From positions 5,327,001 through 5,391,000 of the forward strand of contig NZ_CP108529.1 of assembly GCF_036002945.1 (NCBI RefSeq): a stretch of DNA of 64,000 nucleotides. Reading direction: 5' to 3'. Both the position numbers and the translations under genes were made by a program. Origin of the DNA: Streptomyces sp. NBC_01224. GTDB taxonomy: Bacteria; Actinomycetota; Actinomycetes; Streptomycetales; Streptomycetaceae. The notes beneath the pieces were generated by a model, which was given only the letters and a program-made list of their open reading frames with translations, was not told the origin of the DNA and searched no databases. Shown here piece after piece: positions 8,186 to 15,312 of this stretch (positions within the stretch are counted from its first letter, which is position 1; every line of letters begins with the position of its first letter).

Positions 8186-8850
8186 GCGCCACCGGCCAGC
8201 CGCCCTCCGGGGATCCGTGCGAAGCCCTGCACGACCGGATCGCCGCCGACTCCCTCACCACCCGGCGCGACTACCTTCGGATCGTCGCGACCGTCTCGGG
8301 CGGACTCGCCGTCGGCAGCCTCGGCGTGGCCGGCGGAATCCTGCCGCGTCACGGCGACGTCGACGACGCCAAGGCACCCGCGCCGAAGAAGATCACCGCT
8401 CAGCTTCTTCCCGGTGAGTCCATCGCCTTCCACTACCCGGACGAAGAGGACCGGGCGGTCGCCGTCCGGCTCGACGACGGCACCCTTGTCGGATACTCCG
8501 CGATCTGTACCCATCTCGCCTGTGCCGTGCTCTGGCGCAAGGACCGCGGCTCCGAGGGGGAGCTGTACTGCCCCTGCCACGAGGGTGTCTTCGACGCCCG
8601 CACAGGCGAGGTCACCGCCGGGCCACCGCCCCGCGCACTGCCCAAGGTGGTGCTCATCGAGCAGACCGACGGCAGCGTCTGGGCGGTCGGCACGACCCGC
8701 TCGGGCGAGAGCATCGAGCACGGCCTGTGCCGCCGGCTCAGCATCGACCGCCCGGACCTCGCGTCCCGCATCGGCTGCCCCGCGGTCAGAGGCAAAGGCG
8801 CGGAGGCACCCCCGGCCTCCGAGGCCGAGACTCCCGGCAGGCGGACATGA
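8182..8850 (+). CDS. Tat-type Rieske iron-sulphur protein
   Basis: The 222-residue product has a twin-arginine stretch (RRDYLRIVATVSGG) followed by a hydrophobic helix at about 38-55, which would export or anchor the folded protein on the outer membrane face. The 2Fe-2S ligands are in CTHLAC and CPCHEGVF, the standard Rieske pair of boxes. A Rieske protein in a molybdoenzyme operon could accept electrons from quinol or a cytochrome and link the complex to aerobic respiration. The ATG overlaps the ferredoxin stop and its own stop overlaps the next gene, so translational coupling is likely. Confidence 0.92.
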   Translation: MSATGQPPSGDPCEALHDRIAADSLTTRRDYLRIVATVSGGLAVGSLGVAGGILPRHGDVDDAKAPAPKKITAQLLPGESIAFHYPDEEDRAVAVRLDDGTLVGYSAICTHLACAVLWRKDRGSEGELYCPCHEGVFDARTGEVTAGPPPRALPKVVLIEQTDGSVWAVGTTRSGESIEHGLCRRLSIDRPDLASRIGCPAVRGKGAEAPPASEAETPGRRT

Positions 8851-9233
8851 CCGACGCCCGGCAGCCCCGTGACCAGGAGTCCCCCGACTATCCGGAGTAC
8901 CGCCCGGGCAGCGCCCGCCCCGAACTGAACCGCCCCGTCCGCGAACGCTATCCGCAGATCCGTGCCACCAGTGGCTACGGCGACCCCCGGGTCCGCCACA
9001 CCGGTCCCGGCCCGGGTGCCGGCACCGACCAGGAACCCGAACGCTCCTCGAAACTGACGGCCCGGCTGGTCCTGGCGATGACCGTCGTCGTCGGACAGCT
9101 CTGGGGCCTGACCGTCATCGTCGACGCGTGGATGGAGGGCAACACCGGTACGGCCTGGTGGGGTGCCGGCTTCCTCTGTCTGTCGTTCCTCGTCGTCCTC
9201 GGGCTGTGGGCGCTCGACCCGAAGGATCGCTGA
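8847..9233 (+). CDS. Small membrane protein, last overlapping gene of the redox operon
   Basis: The 128-residue product has a charged, Pro/Gly-rich N-terminal half and two hydrophobic helices at about 75-95 and 102-121. Its start overlaps the Rieske stop (ATGA), so it is co-translated with the complex and may be a membrane accessory subunit. No family is recognised and no cofactor motif is visible. It is more likely a structural or assembly part than a catalytic one. Confidence 0.75.
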   Translation: MTDARQPRDQESPDYPEYRPGSARPELNRPVRERYPQIRATSGYGDPRVRHTGPGPGAGTDQEPERSSKLTARLVLAMTVVVGQLWGLTVIVDAWMEGNTGTAWWGAGFLCLSFLVVLGLWALDPKDR

Positions 9234-9254
9234 CCACGGCCGTACCCTTGAGAT

Positions 9255-9464
9255 ATGAGCACCGCCCCCGCCCCCGGCCCGCGCGATTCGAAGCCGACCC
9301 AGCCGGAACAGACGAAACCCAAACCGGCTCTGATCTTCGACGATCCGCTGGACCAGCAGTCCGCGGACGATACGGACCGAGGGTGGGGCGAGCGGGCCCC
9401 GGCCGGCGGCAGCGCCGCCGATCTGGCGCGCTTTCTCGACGAGAAGCCGCCTCACCACATCTGA
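9255..9464 (+). CDS. Small conserved-looking hydrophilic protein
   Basis: This 69-residue acidic protein has a Pro-rich N-terminus (residues 1-25) and an ordered-looking C-terminus, IFDDPLDQQSADDTDRGWGE, ending ADLARFLDEKPPHHI. It follows the redox operon by 21 bp in the same direction, with AGATATG around the start. No domain is recognised. Reading-frame composition looks like a real Streptomyces gene. Its function is unknown. Confidence 0.65.
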   Translation: MSTAPAPGPRDSKPTQPEQTKPKPALIFDDPLDQQSADDTDRGWGERAPAGGSAADLARFLDEKPPHHI

Positions 9465-9601
9465 GCCCCCGCTCCGTGGTGGTCCGACGACGTTGCCTGC
9501 CGGTCTTCCTGCCGCGCGTCCCGCTACTGGTCGTGGCCTCGGCCGGGGTCCGGCCCGAGGGTCCCGCCCCACGGGCCGCCTTGACAGCTCATCAGCACGA
9601 A

Positions 9602-10210
9602 TCAGCACAGGGTCACCGCCAGCCTGGCGGAGATACCCGCGCCGGCCAGCGATGCGGCCGTGCCCCGGGGGACTGACACCACGATCAGCGCACCGTCCTC
9701 CGCGGGACCCTCGGCCGAGGTCTGCGGTACATCTGTCACCCGCGCGCCCTTCGCCAGCACCCGGGCATCGGCTCCGGCCCCCTCGGCGGCGATCACGTCG
9801 ACGCGGTCGCCCGGCCGTAACAGCCGCACCGCCCCCGCATCCGCGATCCGGACCGGCGCGGACACCAAGGGGACCGGCCGCCGCGCCCGCTCCGGCGCCG
9901 ACCCGGCCGTACCCCCCGCCCCTGCCCCATGCGCCGCATCGCCGCCCGCGCCGCTCCCGCCCAGCCCCGTCGCGGCCAGCGCGGCAGCAGTCAGGGCCAG
10001 CCCGGCGGCCAGCGCGCTGCGCTGCCGCCACAGAGCCCGCCGCAGCCGGTGCCCACCACCACCGCGCACCCGCAACGGCTCGAACGCGGGCACACCACAG
10101 GGCGGGGGAGCCGACGCCGGAGGCCCTGGAGCCATGGCCGGAGCGGATCGTCCAGAGGGCACACACGGGGACGACGGGAACGACTGGGACGACGGGGACG
10201 ACGGGAACAT
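9602..10210 (-). CDS. SAF-domain protein, CpaB/RcpC-like
   Basis: The product has a low-complexity Ser/Pro N-terminus, one membrane helix (AALAAGLALTAAALAATGLGG region) and a C-terminal SAF-like domain containing RLLRPGDRVDVIAAE and ALIVVSVPRGTAASLAGAG. CpaB/RcpC proteins take part in tight-adherence pilus assembly, but no other tad gene is present here. ATG 10210 is chosen because AGGTGG stands eight bases before it. GTG 10222 or ATG 10135 are alternatives. The first 25 residues are encoded by a GAC/GGGAAC-rich repeat at 10165-10210, so this part is weakly supported. Confidence 0.7.
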   Translation of the reverse strand: MFPSSPSSQSFPSSPCVPSGRSAPAMAPGPPASAPPPCGVPAFEPLRVRGGGGHRLRRALWRQRSALAAGLALTAAALAATGLGGSGAGGDAAHGAGAGGTAGSAPERARRPVPLVSAPVRIADAGAVRLLRPGDRVDVIAAEGAGADARVLAKGARVTDVPQTSAEGPAEDGALIVVSVPRGTAASLAGAGISARLAVTLC

Positions 10211-10358
10211 GGCCAACACCACCTGCCGTGAGGAGTTTCGGACGAACGCCCCTCACGATCCACCGTCCACGAGTTTCCCGCCGAAGCCTGTGGACGGCCC
10301 CGGCGTTGTGGATAACCCCGTCACCCACCCACGCGGCGACCGTCACCCACCCACCCCG

Positions 10359-11192
10359 CTAGGGAAGCTCGATCCCCGTCTCGAGCCCGTCCAGCGCATG
10401 CGAGCACGGGCAGTCGCGGTCCGCCTCCGCAGGCAGCGCGGCCACCAGATCGAAGAGCACCGCGCGCAGCCGGTCCACGTTGGCCGCGAACACCTTCAGC
10501 ACCTCCCCGTGCGAGACGCCCTCCCCGGCCTCCGCGCCCGCGTCGAGGTCCGTCACCAGCGTCATCGTCGTGTAGCAGAGGCCCAGTTCACGGGCGAGGA
10601 CCGCCTCGGGGTGCCCGGTCATCCCGACCACCGACCAGCCCATCGCCGCATGCCAGCGCGATTCGGCCCGGGTCGAGAAGCGCGGCCCCTCGACCACCAC
10701 CAGCGTCCCGCCGTCCACCGGCTCCCAGCTCTTCGCGCGAGCCGCCGCCAGCGCGGCCCTGCGTCCATCGGGGCAGTACGGATCGGCGAAGCCCAGATGC
10801 AGGACGTTCGGCTCCGCGCCATCGGCCCGGATCTCCCCGTCGTAGTACGTCTGCGTCCGGGCCTTGGTGCGGTCCACCAGCTGGTCGGGCACGAGCAGGG
10901 TGCCCGGCCCGTACTCCGGACGCAGGCCGCCCACCGCGCACGGGCCGAGCACCTGACGTACGCCGACGGAGCGCAGCGCCCACAGGTTGGCCCGGTAGTT
11001 GATGCGGTGCGGCGGCAGATGGTGGCCGCGTCCGTGGCGGGGCAGGAAGGCGACCCGGCGGCCGCCGACCTCGCCGAGGAACAGGGAGTCACTCGGCTGT
11101 CCGTACGGGGTGTCCACACGCACCTCCGTGACATCCTCCAGGAAGGAGTACAAGCCCGAGCCGCCGATGACACCGATCTCTGCGTTCACCAT
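10359..11192 (-). CDS. mtnP: S-methyl-5'-thioadenosine phosphorylase
   Basis: This enzyme cleaves methylthioadenosine with phosphate to adenine and methylthioribose-1-phosphate in methionine salvage. The 277-residue product has the nucleoside phosphorylase type 2 signatures IGVIGGSGLY at the N-terminus, LPRHGRGHHLPPHRINYRAN, VEGPRFSTRAES and the segment GMTGHPEAVLARELGLCYTT. In human MTAP the TN..P and NYRAN motifs hold phosphate and substrate. Here GMTGHPE replaces the common MT..PE form, which still fits a thioadenosine specificity. A strong hairpin between this gene and fmdB upstream suggests separate transcription. Confidence 0.93.
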   Translation of the reverse strand: MVNAEIGVIGGSGLYSFLEDVTEVRVDTPYGQPSDSLFLGEVGGRRVAFLPRHGRGHHLPPHRINYRANLWALRSVGVRQVLGPCAVGGLRPEYGPGTLLVPDQLVDRTKARTQTYYDGEIRADGAEPNVLHLGFADPYCPDGRRAALAAARAKSWEPVDGGTLVVVEGPRFSTRAESRWHAAMGWSVVGMTGHPEAVLARELGLCYTTMTLVTDLDAGAEAGEGVSHGEVLKVFAANVDRLRAVLFDLVAALPAEADRDCPCSHALDGLETGIELP

Positions 11193-11220
11193 GCGATCAC
11201 ACTAGCGGCGCGGGAAAACG

Positions 11221-11257
11221 CCGAGGACCCCGCCGAACAGATCGGTGGGGTCCTCGG
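11221..11257. terminator. Hairpin terminator between fmdB and mtnP
   Basis: CCGAGGACCCC at 11221-11231 pairs perfectly with GGGGTCCTCGG at 11247-11257 across a 15-base loop. It lies 17 bp past the fmdB stop in that gene's direction and 29 bp before mtnP. Confidence 0.75.
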
Positions 11258-11273
11258 GGAAGTGCGGTTCGGC

Positions 11274-11636
11274 TCAGGCGGCCGACGTGCCACTCGTCGA
11301 GGACGACGAAGAGGACGCGGCGGACGAAGAAGACGCGGCGGACGAGGAGGAAGCGGACGACTTCGTGTCCGAACCCGAACCCGACCCCGTCGACGAATCG
11401 GACGAAGCGGAACCGGACGCCTTCGCCGAGGCCGACGACGGCGTGCTGCTCGACGAGGAGCCACGGCTGTCGTTCCGGTAGAAACCGGAACCCTTGAAGA
11501 CAATGCCGACCGCCGAGAACACCTTCTTCAGGCGTCCTTCGCAGCTCGGGCACACGGTCAGGGCGTCATCGGTGAACTTCTGCACCGCCTCAAGGCCCTC
11601 GCCACATTCGGTGCACTGGTACTGATAGGTCGGCAC
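11274..11636 (-). CDS. FmdB-family zinc-ribbon protein with a long Ser-rich tail
   Basis: Residues 1-50 form the FmdB/CxxC_CxxC_SSSS domain: PTYQYQCTECGEGLEAVQKF, then CPSCEGRLKKVFSAVGIVFKGSGFYRND split over the same domain. The remaining 65 residues are almost only Ser, Ala, Gly and Thr, as is common in Streptomyces members. The role is unknown; the first member was linked to formamidase regulation. GTG 11636 is chosen because AGGAGG lies seven bases upstream and the conserved PTYQY follows directly. A CIRCE-like element overlaps the leader, which points to HrcA heat-shock control. Confidence 0.88.
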   Translation of the reverse strand: MPTYQYQCTECGEGLEAVQKFTDDALTVCPSCEGRLKKVFSAVGIVFKGSGFYRNDSRGSSSSSTPSSASAKASGSASSDSSTGSGSGSDTKSSASSSSAASSSSAASSSSSSTSGTSAA

Positions 11637-11647
11637 TTGTCTTCCTC

Positions 11648-11674
11648 CTGGCACTCTCACTCGATGAGTGCTAA
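11648..11674. promoter_or_regulatory. CIRCE-like heat-shock operator before fmdB
   Basis: The plus strand reads CTGGCACTC, nine bases, then GAGTGCTAA. The CIRCE consensus is TTAGCACTC-N9-GAGTGCTAA, so 16 of 18 positions match and the spacer is exact. It sits 12 bp before the fmdB start and touches the ribosome site. In Streptomyces CIRCE is the HrcA site of groE genes. Confidence 0.7.
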
Positions 11675-11850
11675 CAGTCGTCAATGGTAGCTGCTACGGG
11701 CCGCTGTTTGCAGTAATGTCTGTCACCTGCCCGGAGGACAGCGGTCAGGGCTTGGCCGTCATGAGGGCCGCTGGCCTTAGTGAAAAGCTGCCACATTATG
11801 TGGCGGAGGAGTCACACCGACGTATTCCGCTGATGCGAGCGCATGAATCG

Positions 11851-13137
11851 TCACTCTCTGGCCGCGACAGGATCAGGGTGAACCGCGCCGCGTGCGGCCG
11901 TGATGGTCGCGCGGGCCGGTGTCAGTCTCGAACGCAGTGACACCAGGGTGACCAGTGCCAGTACGGTCCCCACCAGCGGCACCACAAAACCGGTGCTCGC
12001 GCCGTGGGCGTCGGCGAGCCGCCCGGCGACCGTCACCGCGGCCGCCTGGCCGAGGGCGACCGAGCCCGTCAGCCAGGTGAACGCCTCGGTCCGGGCGGAT
12101 CCCGGAACCAGAGCCTCGACCAGCGTATAGCCGCTGATCAGGGCCGGGGCGATGGAGAGTCCGACCAGCAGTCCGAGTCCGGCCAGCAGCGGCACGGAGT
12201 GCACGGCCCACAGTCCGGACGCGGTCAGGGTCAGGGCCGCGTATCCGACGATCAGACGCCGCCGCGGCCCGCTCTTCCAGGCGATGGCGCCGCAGGCGAT
12301 CCCGGCCAGCATGTTGCCGGCCGCGAAGACCCCGTACAGCAGACCGTTCGCCCCGGGCCGGCCGATCTCCTCGGCGAAGGCGGTCAGCGAGACCTGCATG
12401 CCGCCGAATACCGCGCCGATGCCCAGGAAGGCCACCGCGAGCACCCGTACACCCGGTACGGACAGGGCGGACGCATGCCGCTGGGAGGTGCCGGACTCGG
12501 TGCTGCGCACCGCGGGCTGCGTGCGGCGCCGCGCGGCGAAGAGCAGTCCGCCGACCAGGGTCAGTCCGGCCTCCGTGATCAGACCGGCCGCCGGGTGCAC
12601 TCCCGTGCACAGTGCGGTGGCGAGCACCGGGCCGATGACGAAGGTGAACTCGTCCGTCACCGATTCGAAGGCGGCCGCGGTGGACATCAGCGGTGAGGCC
12701 TTGCGGCCCGGTGCCGCGCCCAGTACGGCCGCCCAGCGGGCCCGTACCATCGGCCCGATCTGCGGAACGGACGCACCGGTCGGCACGGCCGCCGCGAACA
12801 GGGCCCACAGGGGCGCGTCCGCCAACGCCAGTGCCGTCAGCGCCGATACGGACGCCGCGTGCACCAGGACACCGGGCAGCAGCACGGCGCGCTGGCCGAA
12901 ACGGTCGGCGAGTTTGCCGGTCTGCGGTGCGAACAGGGCCATGGAGACACCCGTCACGGCGGCGACGGAGCCCGCGCTGCCGTAAGAGCCGGTGGTGTGC
13001 TGAACCAGTAGCACGATGCCGATCGTCAGCATCGCGAAGGGCTGCCGTGCGGCGAAGCCCGGCAGGAGAAACGTCCACGCACCGGGGGTGCGCAGCAACT
13101 GCCCGTAACCGGGGCGGTCGGAGACCGTGGACGCCAC
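11851..13137 (-). CDS. MFS transporter
   Basis: The 428-residue product has about twelve hydrophobic segments and the loop motif GKLADRFGQRAVLLPG between helices 2 and 3, typical of major facilitator exporters. A basic central loop follows helix 6 (RRRTQPAVRS). The substrate cannot be read from sequence. Start GTG 13137 has only a weak AAAGG upstream. No regulator is visible next to it. It stands alone between fmdB and the K+/H+ antiporter gene. Confidence 0.88.
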   Translation of the reverse strand: MASTVSDRPGYGQLLRTPGAWTFLLPGFAARQPFAMLTIGIVLLVQHTTGSYGSAGSVAAVTGVSMALFAPQTGKLADRFGQRAVLLPGVLVHAASVSALTALALADAPLWALFAAAVPTGASVPQIGPMVRARWAAVLGAAPGRKASPLMSTAAAFESVTDEFTFVIGPVLATALCTGVHPAAGLITEAGLTLVGGLLFAARRRTQPAVRSTESGTSQRHASALSVPGVRVLAVAFLGIGAVFGGMQVSLTAFAEEIGRPGANGLLYGVFAAGNMLAGIACGAIAWKSGPRRRLIVGYAALTLTASGLWAVHSVPLLAGLGLLVGLSIAPALISGYTLVEALVPGSARTEAFTWLTGSVALGQAAAVTVAGRLADAHGASTGFVVPLVGTVLALVTLVSLRSRLTPARATITAARGAVHPDPVAARE

Positions 13138-13484
13138 GGTCCATGCCTTTCTGCCGCCTGGTGGCCGAGCTCCCGCAGGTCCGGGCCGGCACAGGTGGTG
13201 CGGGCTCGTGCGGGTGCTGCCGAGAGCTGTCCTCTTCGCGCGGAACTGCGGTAGATGCCGGGCGCTCAGCAGAGGCGGAGGACGCCACGACCGCCATACG
13301 GTCGCGCCAGCTCTGCATCAGGCAGAGTTGGTCGTTCGGGTTGGTCGATCGGGTTGGCCGACCCCACTACGGAGGCCGATCAGGTTTCCTTCATGATACA
13401 GGCGGGCATCCTTGTGCACCTCTGATTGTGCGCAAGGCCCCCGCCCCCGCCTCGGATCGACAGCGTGCAGCCCCCGCGGCCCTC
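13138..13484. other. 347-bp intergenic region, no gene seen
   Basis: No reading frame here looks like a real protein. The segment 13330-13375 has imperfect GTTGGTCG / GGTTGGCCGACC repeats, and a short AT-rich patch (TTTCCTTCATGATACAGG, about 13384-13401) could hold the promoter of the MFS gene. Confidence 0.5.
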
Positions 13485-15083
13485 TCAGCGGTGCGCTTTC
13501 GGCCCGTCGGCCTTCCCCGGCTTCTTCACGGCCTTCAGCGCGTGCGCCACATCATGTGCCACATGAGGCCCGGCGAGGCTCTTGCCACCGCTGCCGCTCG
13601 TCCCCAGCCAGCCCGCGAGCTTGCCGCCCTCGCCGACCGCGCGCAGCCGTTCCTCCGCCGCGTCGCGCACCGGGTCGGTGGTGACCACCAGCAGTTCGTC
13701 GCCGCGCCGCAACACGGTCGACGGCGCCGGTACGAAGCTCTTCTGGTCCCGTACGACCAGGGTGACCGCGGCCCCGGCGGGCAGCCGCAGCTCCCCGACC
13801 TCCACGCCGTGCATCTTCGACTTCCCGGGGATCGCCACCGACAGCAGATGGCCGCGCAGCCGCTCCAGCGGCGCCGACTCGATGCCCAGGTCGGCGGCCT
13901 CGGCCGGATCGTCGGCGATCTTCAGGGCCTTCGCCATCCAGGGCAGGGTCGGTCCCTGGATGAGGGTGTACACGACGACGAGCACGAAGACGATGTTGAA
14001 GACCCGGGTGGAGCCCTCGACTCCGGACACCATCGGAATGGTCGCCAGGATGATGGGTACGGCGCCGCGCAGCCCCGCCCAGGACATGAACGTCTTCTCC
14101 TGCCAGGGCAGCCGGAACGGCGCCAGCGAGATGAAGACCTCCAGTGGACGTGCCACCACGGTCAGTACCAGTCCCACGATGACCGCGGGCCAGAAGTCGT
14201 CGTACAGATCGTGCGGCGTGACCAGGAGTCCGAGCAGCACGAACATGCCGATCTGGGCCAGCCAGCCGAGCCCGTCGGCGAAGCCGCGGGTCGCGGGCCA
14301 GTGCGGCAGTTTGGCGTTGCCGAGGATCATCGCGGCCAGATAGACGGCGAGGAAGCCACTGCCGTGGGCCAGGGCGCCCGCCGCGTACGCGGACACCGCG
14401 ATCGCCATCACGGCGATCGGATACAGGCCGGACGCGGGCAGTGCCACATGACGCAGTCCGAACGAGCCGAGCCAGCCGACGGCGAGACCGACGGCCGCGC
14501 CGATCGCGAGCTCCAGTGCTATCTCGCCGACCAGTACGTACCAGCTGTCCACTGGTCCCCTGGTCGAGAAGGCGACCACGAGGATCACGACGGGCGCGTC
14601 GTTGAAGCCGGACTCGGCCTCCAGTACTCCGGTGACACGGGCGGGCAGCGGCACCTTGCGCAACACGGAAAAGACCGCGGCAGCGTCCGTCGACGAGACG
14701 ACCGCACCGATGATCAGCGACTGCCGCCAGTCCAGTCCGACCAGGTAGTGCGCCCCGGCCGCGGTGACGCCGACGCTCACCGCGACGCCGACGATCGAGA
14801 GCATCGCGGCAGCCGGCAGTGCGGGTTTGATCTCTTTCCACTTCGTGCCCAGGCCACCCTCGGCGAGGATCACGACAAGTGCGGCATAGCCGATCACCTG
14901 GGTCAGTTCCGCATTGTTGAACTTGACGTCGAAGATGCCGTCCTGCCCCATGGCGACCCCGATGCCGAGGTACAGGAGCAGGCTGGGGAGCCCGCTGCGG
15001 GACGAGATGCGCACCGCTGCCACGGCGACGAGCAGGACGAGTGAGCAGACGAGCAGGAGTTCGTTGAGCGTGTGGACAGTCAG
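13485..15083 (-). CDS. K+/H+ (or Na+/H+) antiporter, CPA1 type with C-terminal TrkA_C domain
   Basis: The protein has about twelve membrane segments with the exchanger motifs SSTDAAAVFSVLR and ESGFNDAPVVILVV, where the Asp pair is the ion-binding site of CPA1 antiporters. The C-terminal 140 residues contain a TrkA_C-type domain (VEVGELRLPAGAAVTLVVRD) as in bacterial NhaP2/CvrA potassium-proton antiporters. Homologous starts read TVHTLNELLLVCS; in this genome that reading begins at CTG 15083 with GGAAGG eight bases upstream, and no ATG, GTG or TTG exists in frame before 15023. Starting at GTG 15023 would cut off the first helix. It therefore most likely uses a CTG start (532 residues). Confidence 0.9.
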   Translation of the reverse strand: MTVHTLNELLLVCSLVLLVAVAAVRISSRSGLPSLLLYLGIGVAMGQDGIFDVKFNNAELTQVIGYAALVVILAEGGLGTKWKEIKPALPAAAMLSIVGVAVSVGVTAAGAHYLVGLDWRQSLIIGAVVSSTDAAAVFSVLRKVPLPARVTGVLEAESGFNDAPVVILVVAFSTRGPVDSWYVLVGEIALELAIGAAVGLAVGWLGSFGLRHVALPASGLYPIAVMAIAVSAYAAGALAHGSGFLAVYLAAMILGNAKLPHWPATRGFADGLGWLAQIGMFVLLGLLVTPHDLYDDFWPAVIVGLVLTVVARPLEVFISLAPFRLPWQEKTFMSWAGLRGAVPIILATIPMVSGVEGSTRVFNIVFVLVVVYTLIQGPTLPWMAKALKIADDPAEAADLGIESAPLERLRGHLLSVAIPGKSKMHGVEVGELRLPAGAAVTLVVRDQKSFVPAPSTVLRRGDELLVVTTDPVRDAAEERLRAVGEGGKLAGWLGTSGSGGKSLAGPHVAHDVAHALKAVKKPGKADGPKAHR

Positions 15084-15312
15084 TGGCCGTTCCTTCCCTG
15101 CGTACGCCTGCCGAATTCGACCCTCGGCATCGGCCGTTGGCGGCCGGTACTTCGTTACCTTACCTAATCTTTAACGCTTTCTTGACGCGTTCGATCGTTC
15201 GTACGATCGCTGCGCAATTCGAACCATGCCGATGCCGCGTCAGAGCGGCCCGGGCGCTGCGCCTATGGTTGCTCCTGCACTCCCAGGACCACCTGCCCCT
15301 CGAAGGACAGCG

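Noticed and set aside
10165..10210. Short GACGACGGGAAC repeat as a regulatory array
   Set aside because: It lies at the low-complexity 5' end of the SAF-protein gene and encodes Ser/Pro; no regulator-like symmetry is present.
12693..15044. A 783-codon plus-strand frame across the MFS and antiporter genes
   Set aside because: It spans two convincing genes on the other strand, has unlike composition along its length, and shows no motif.
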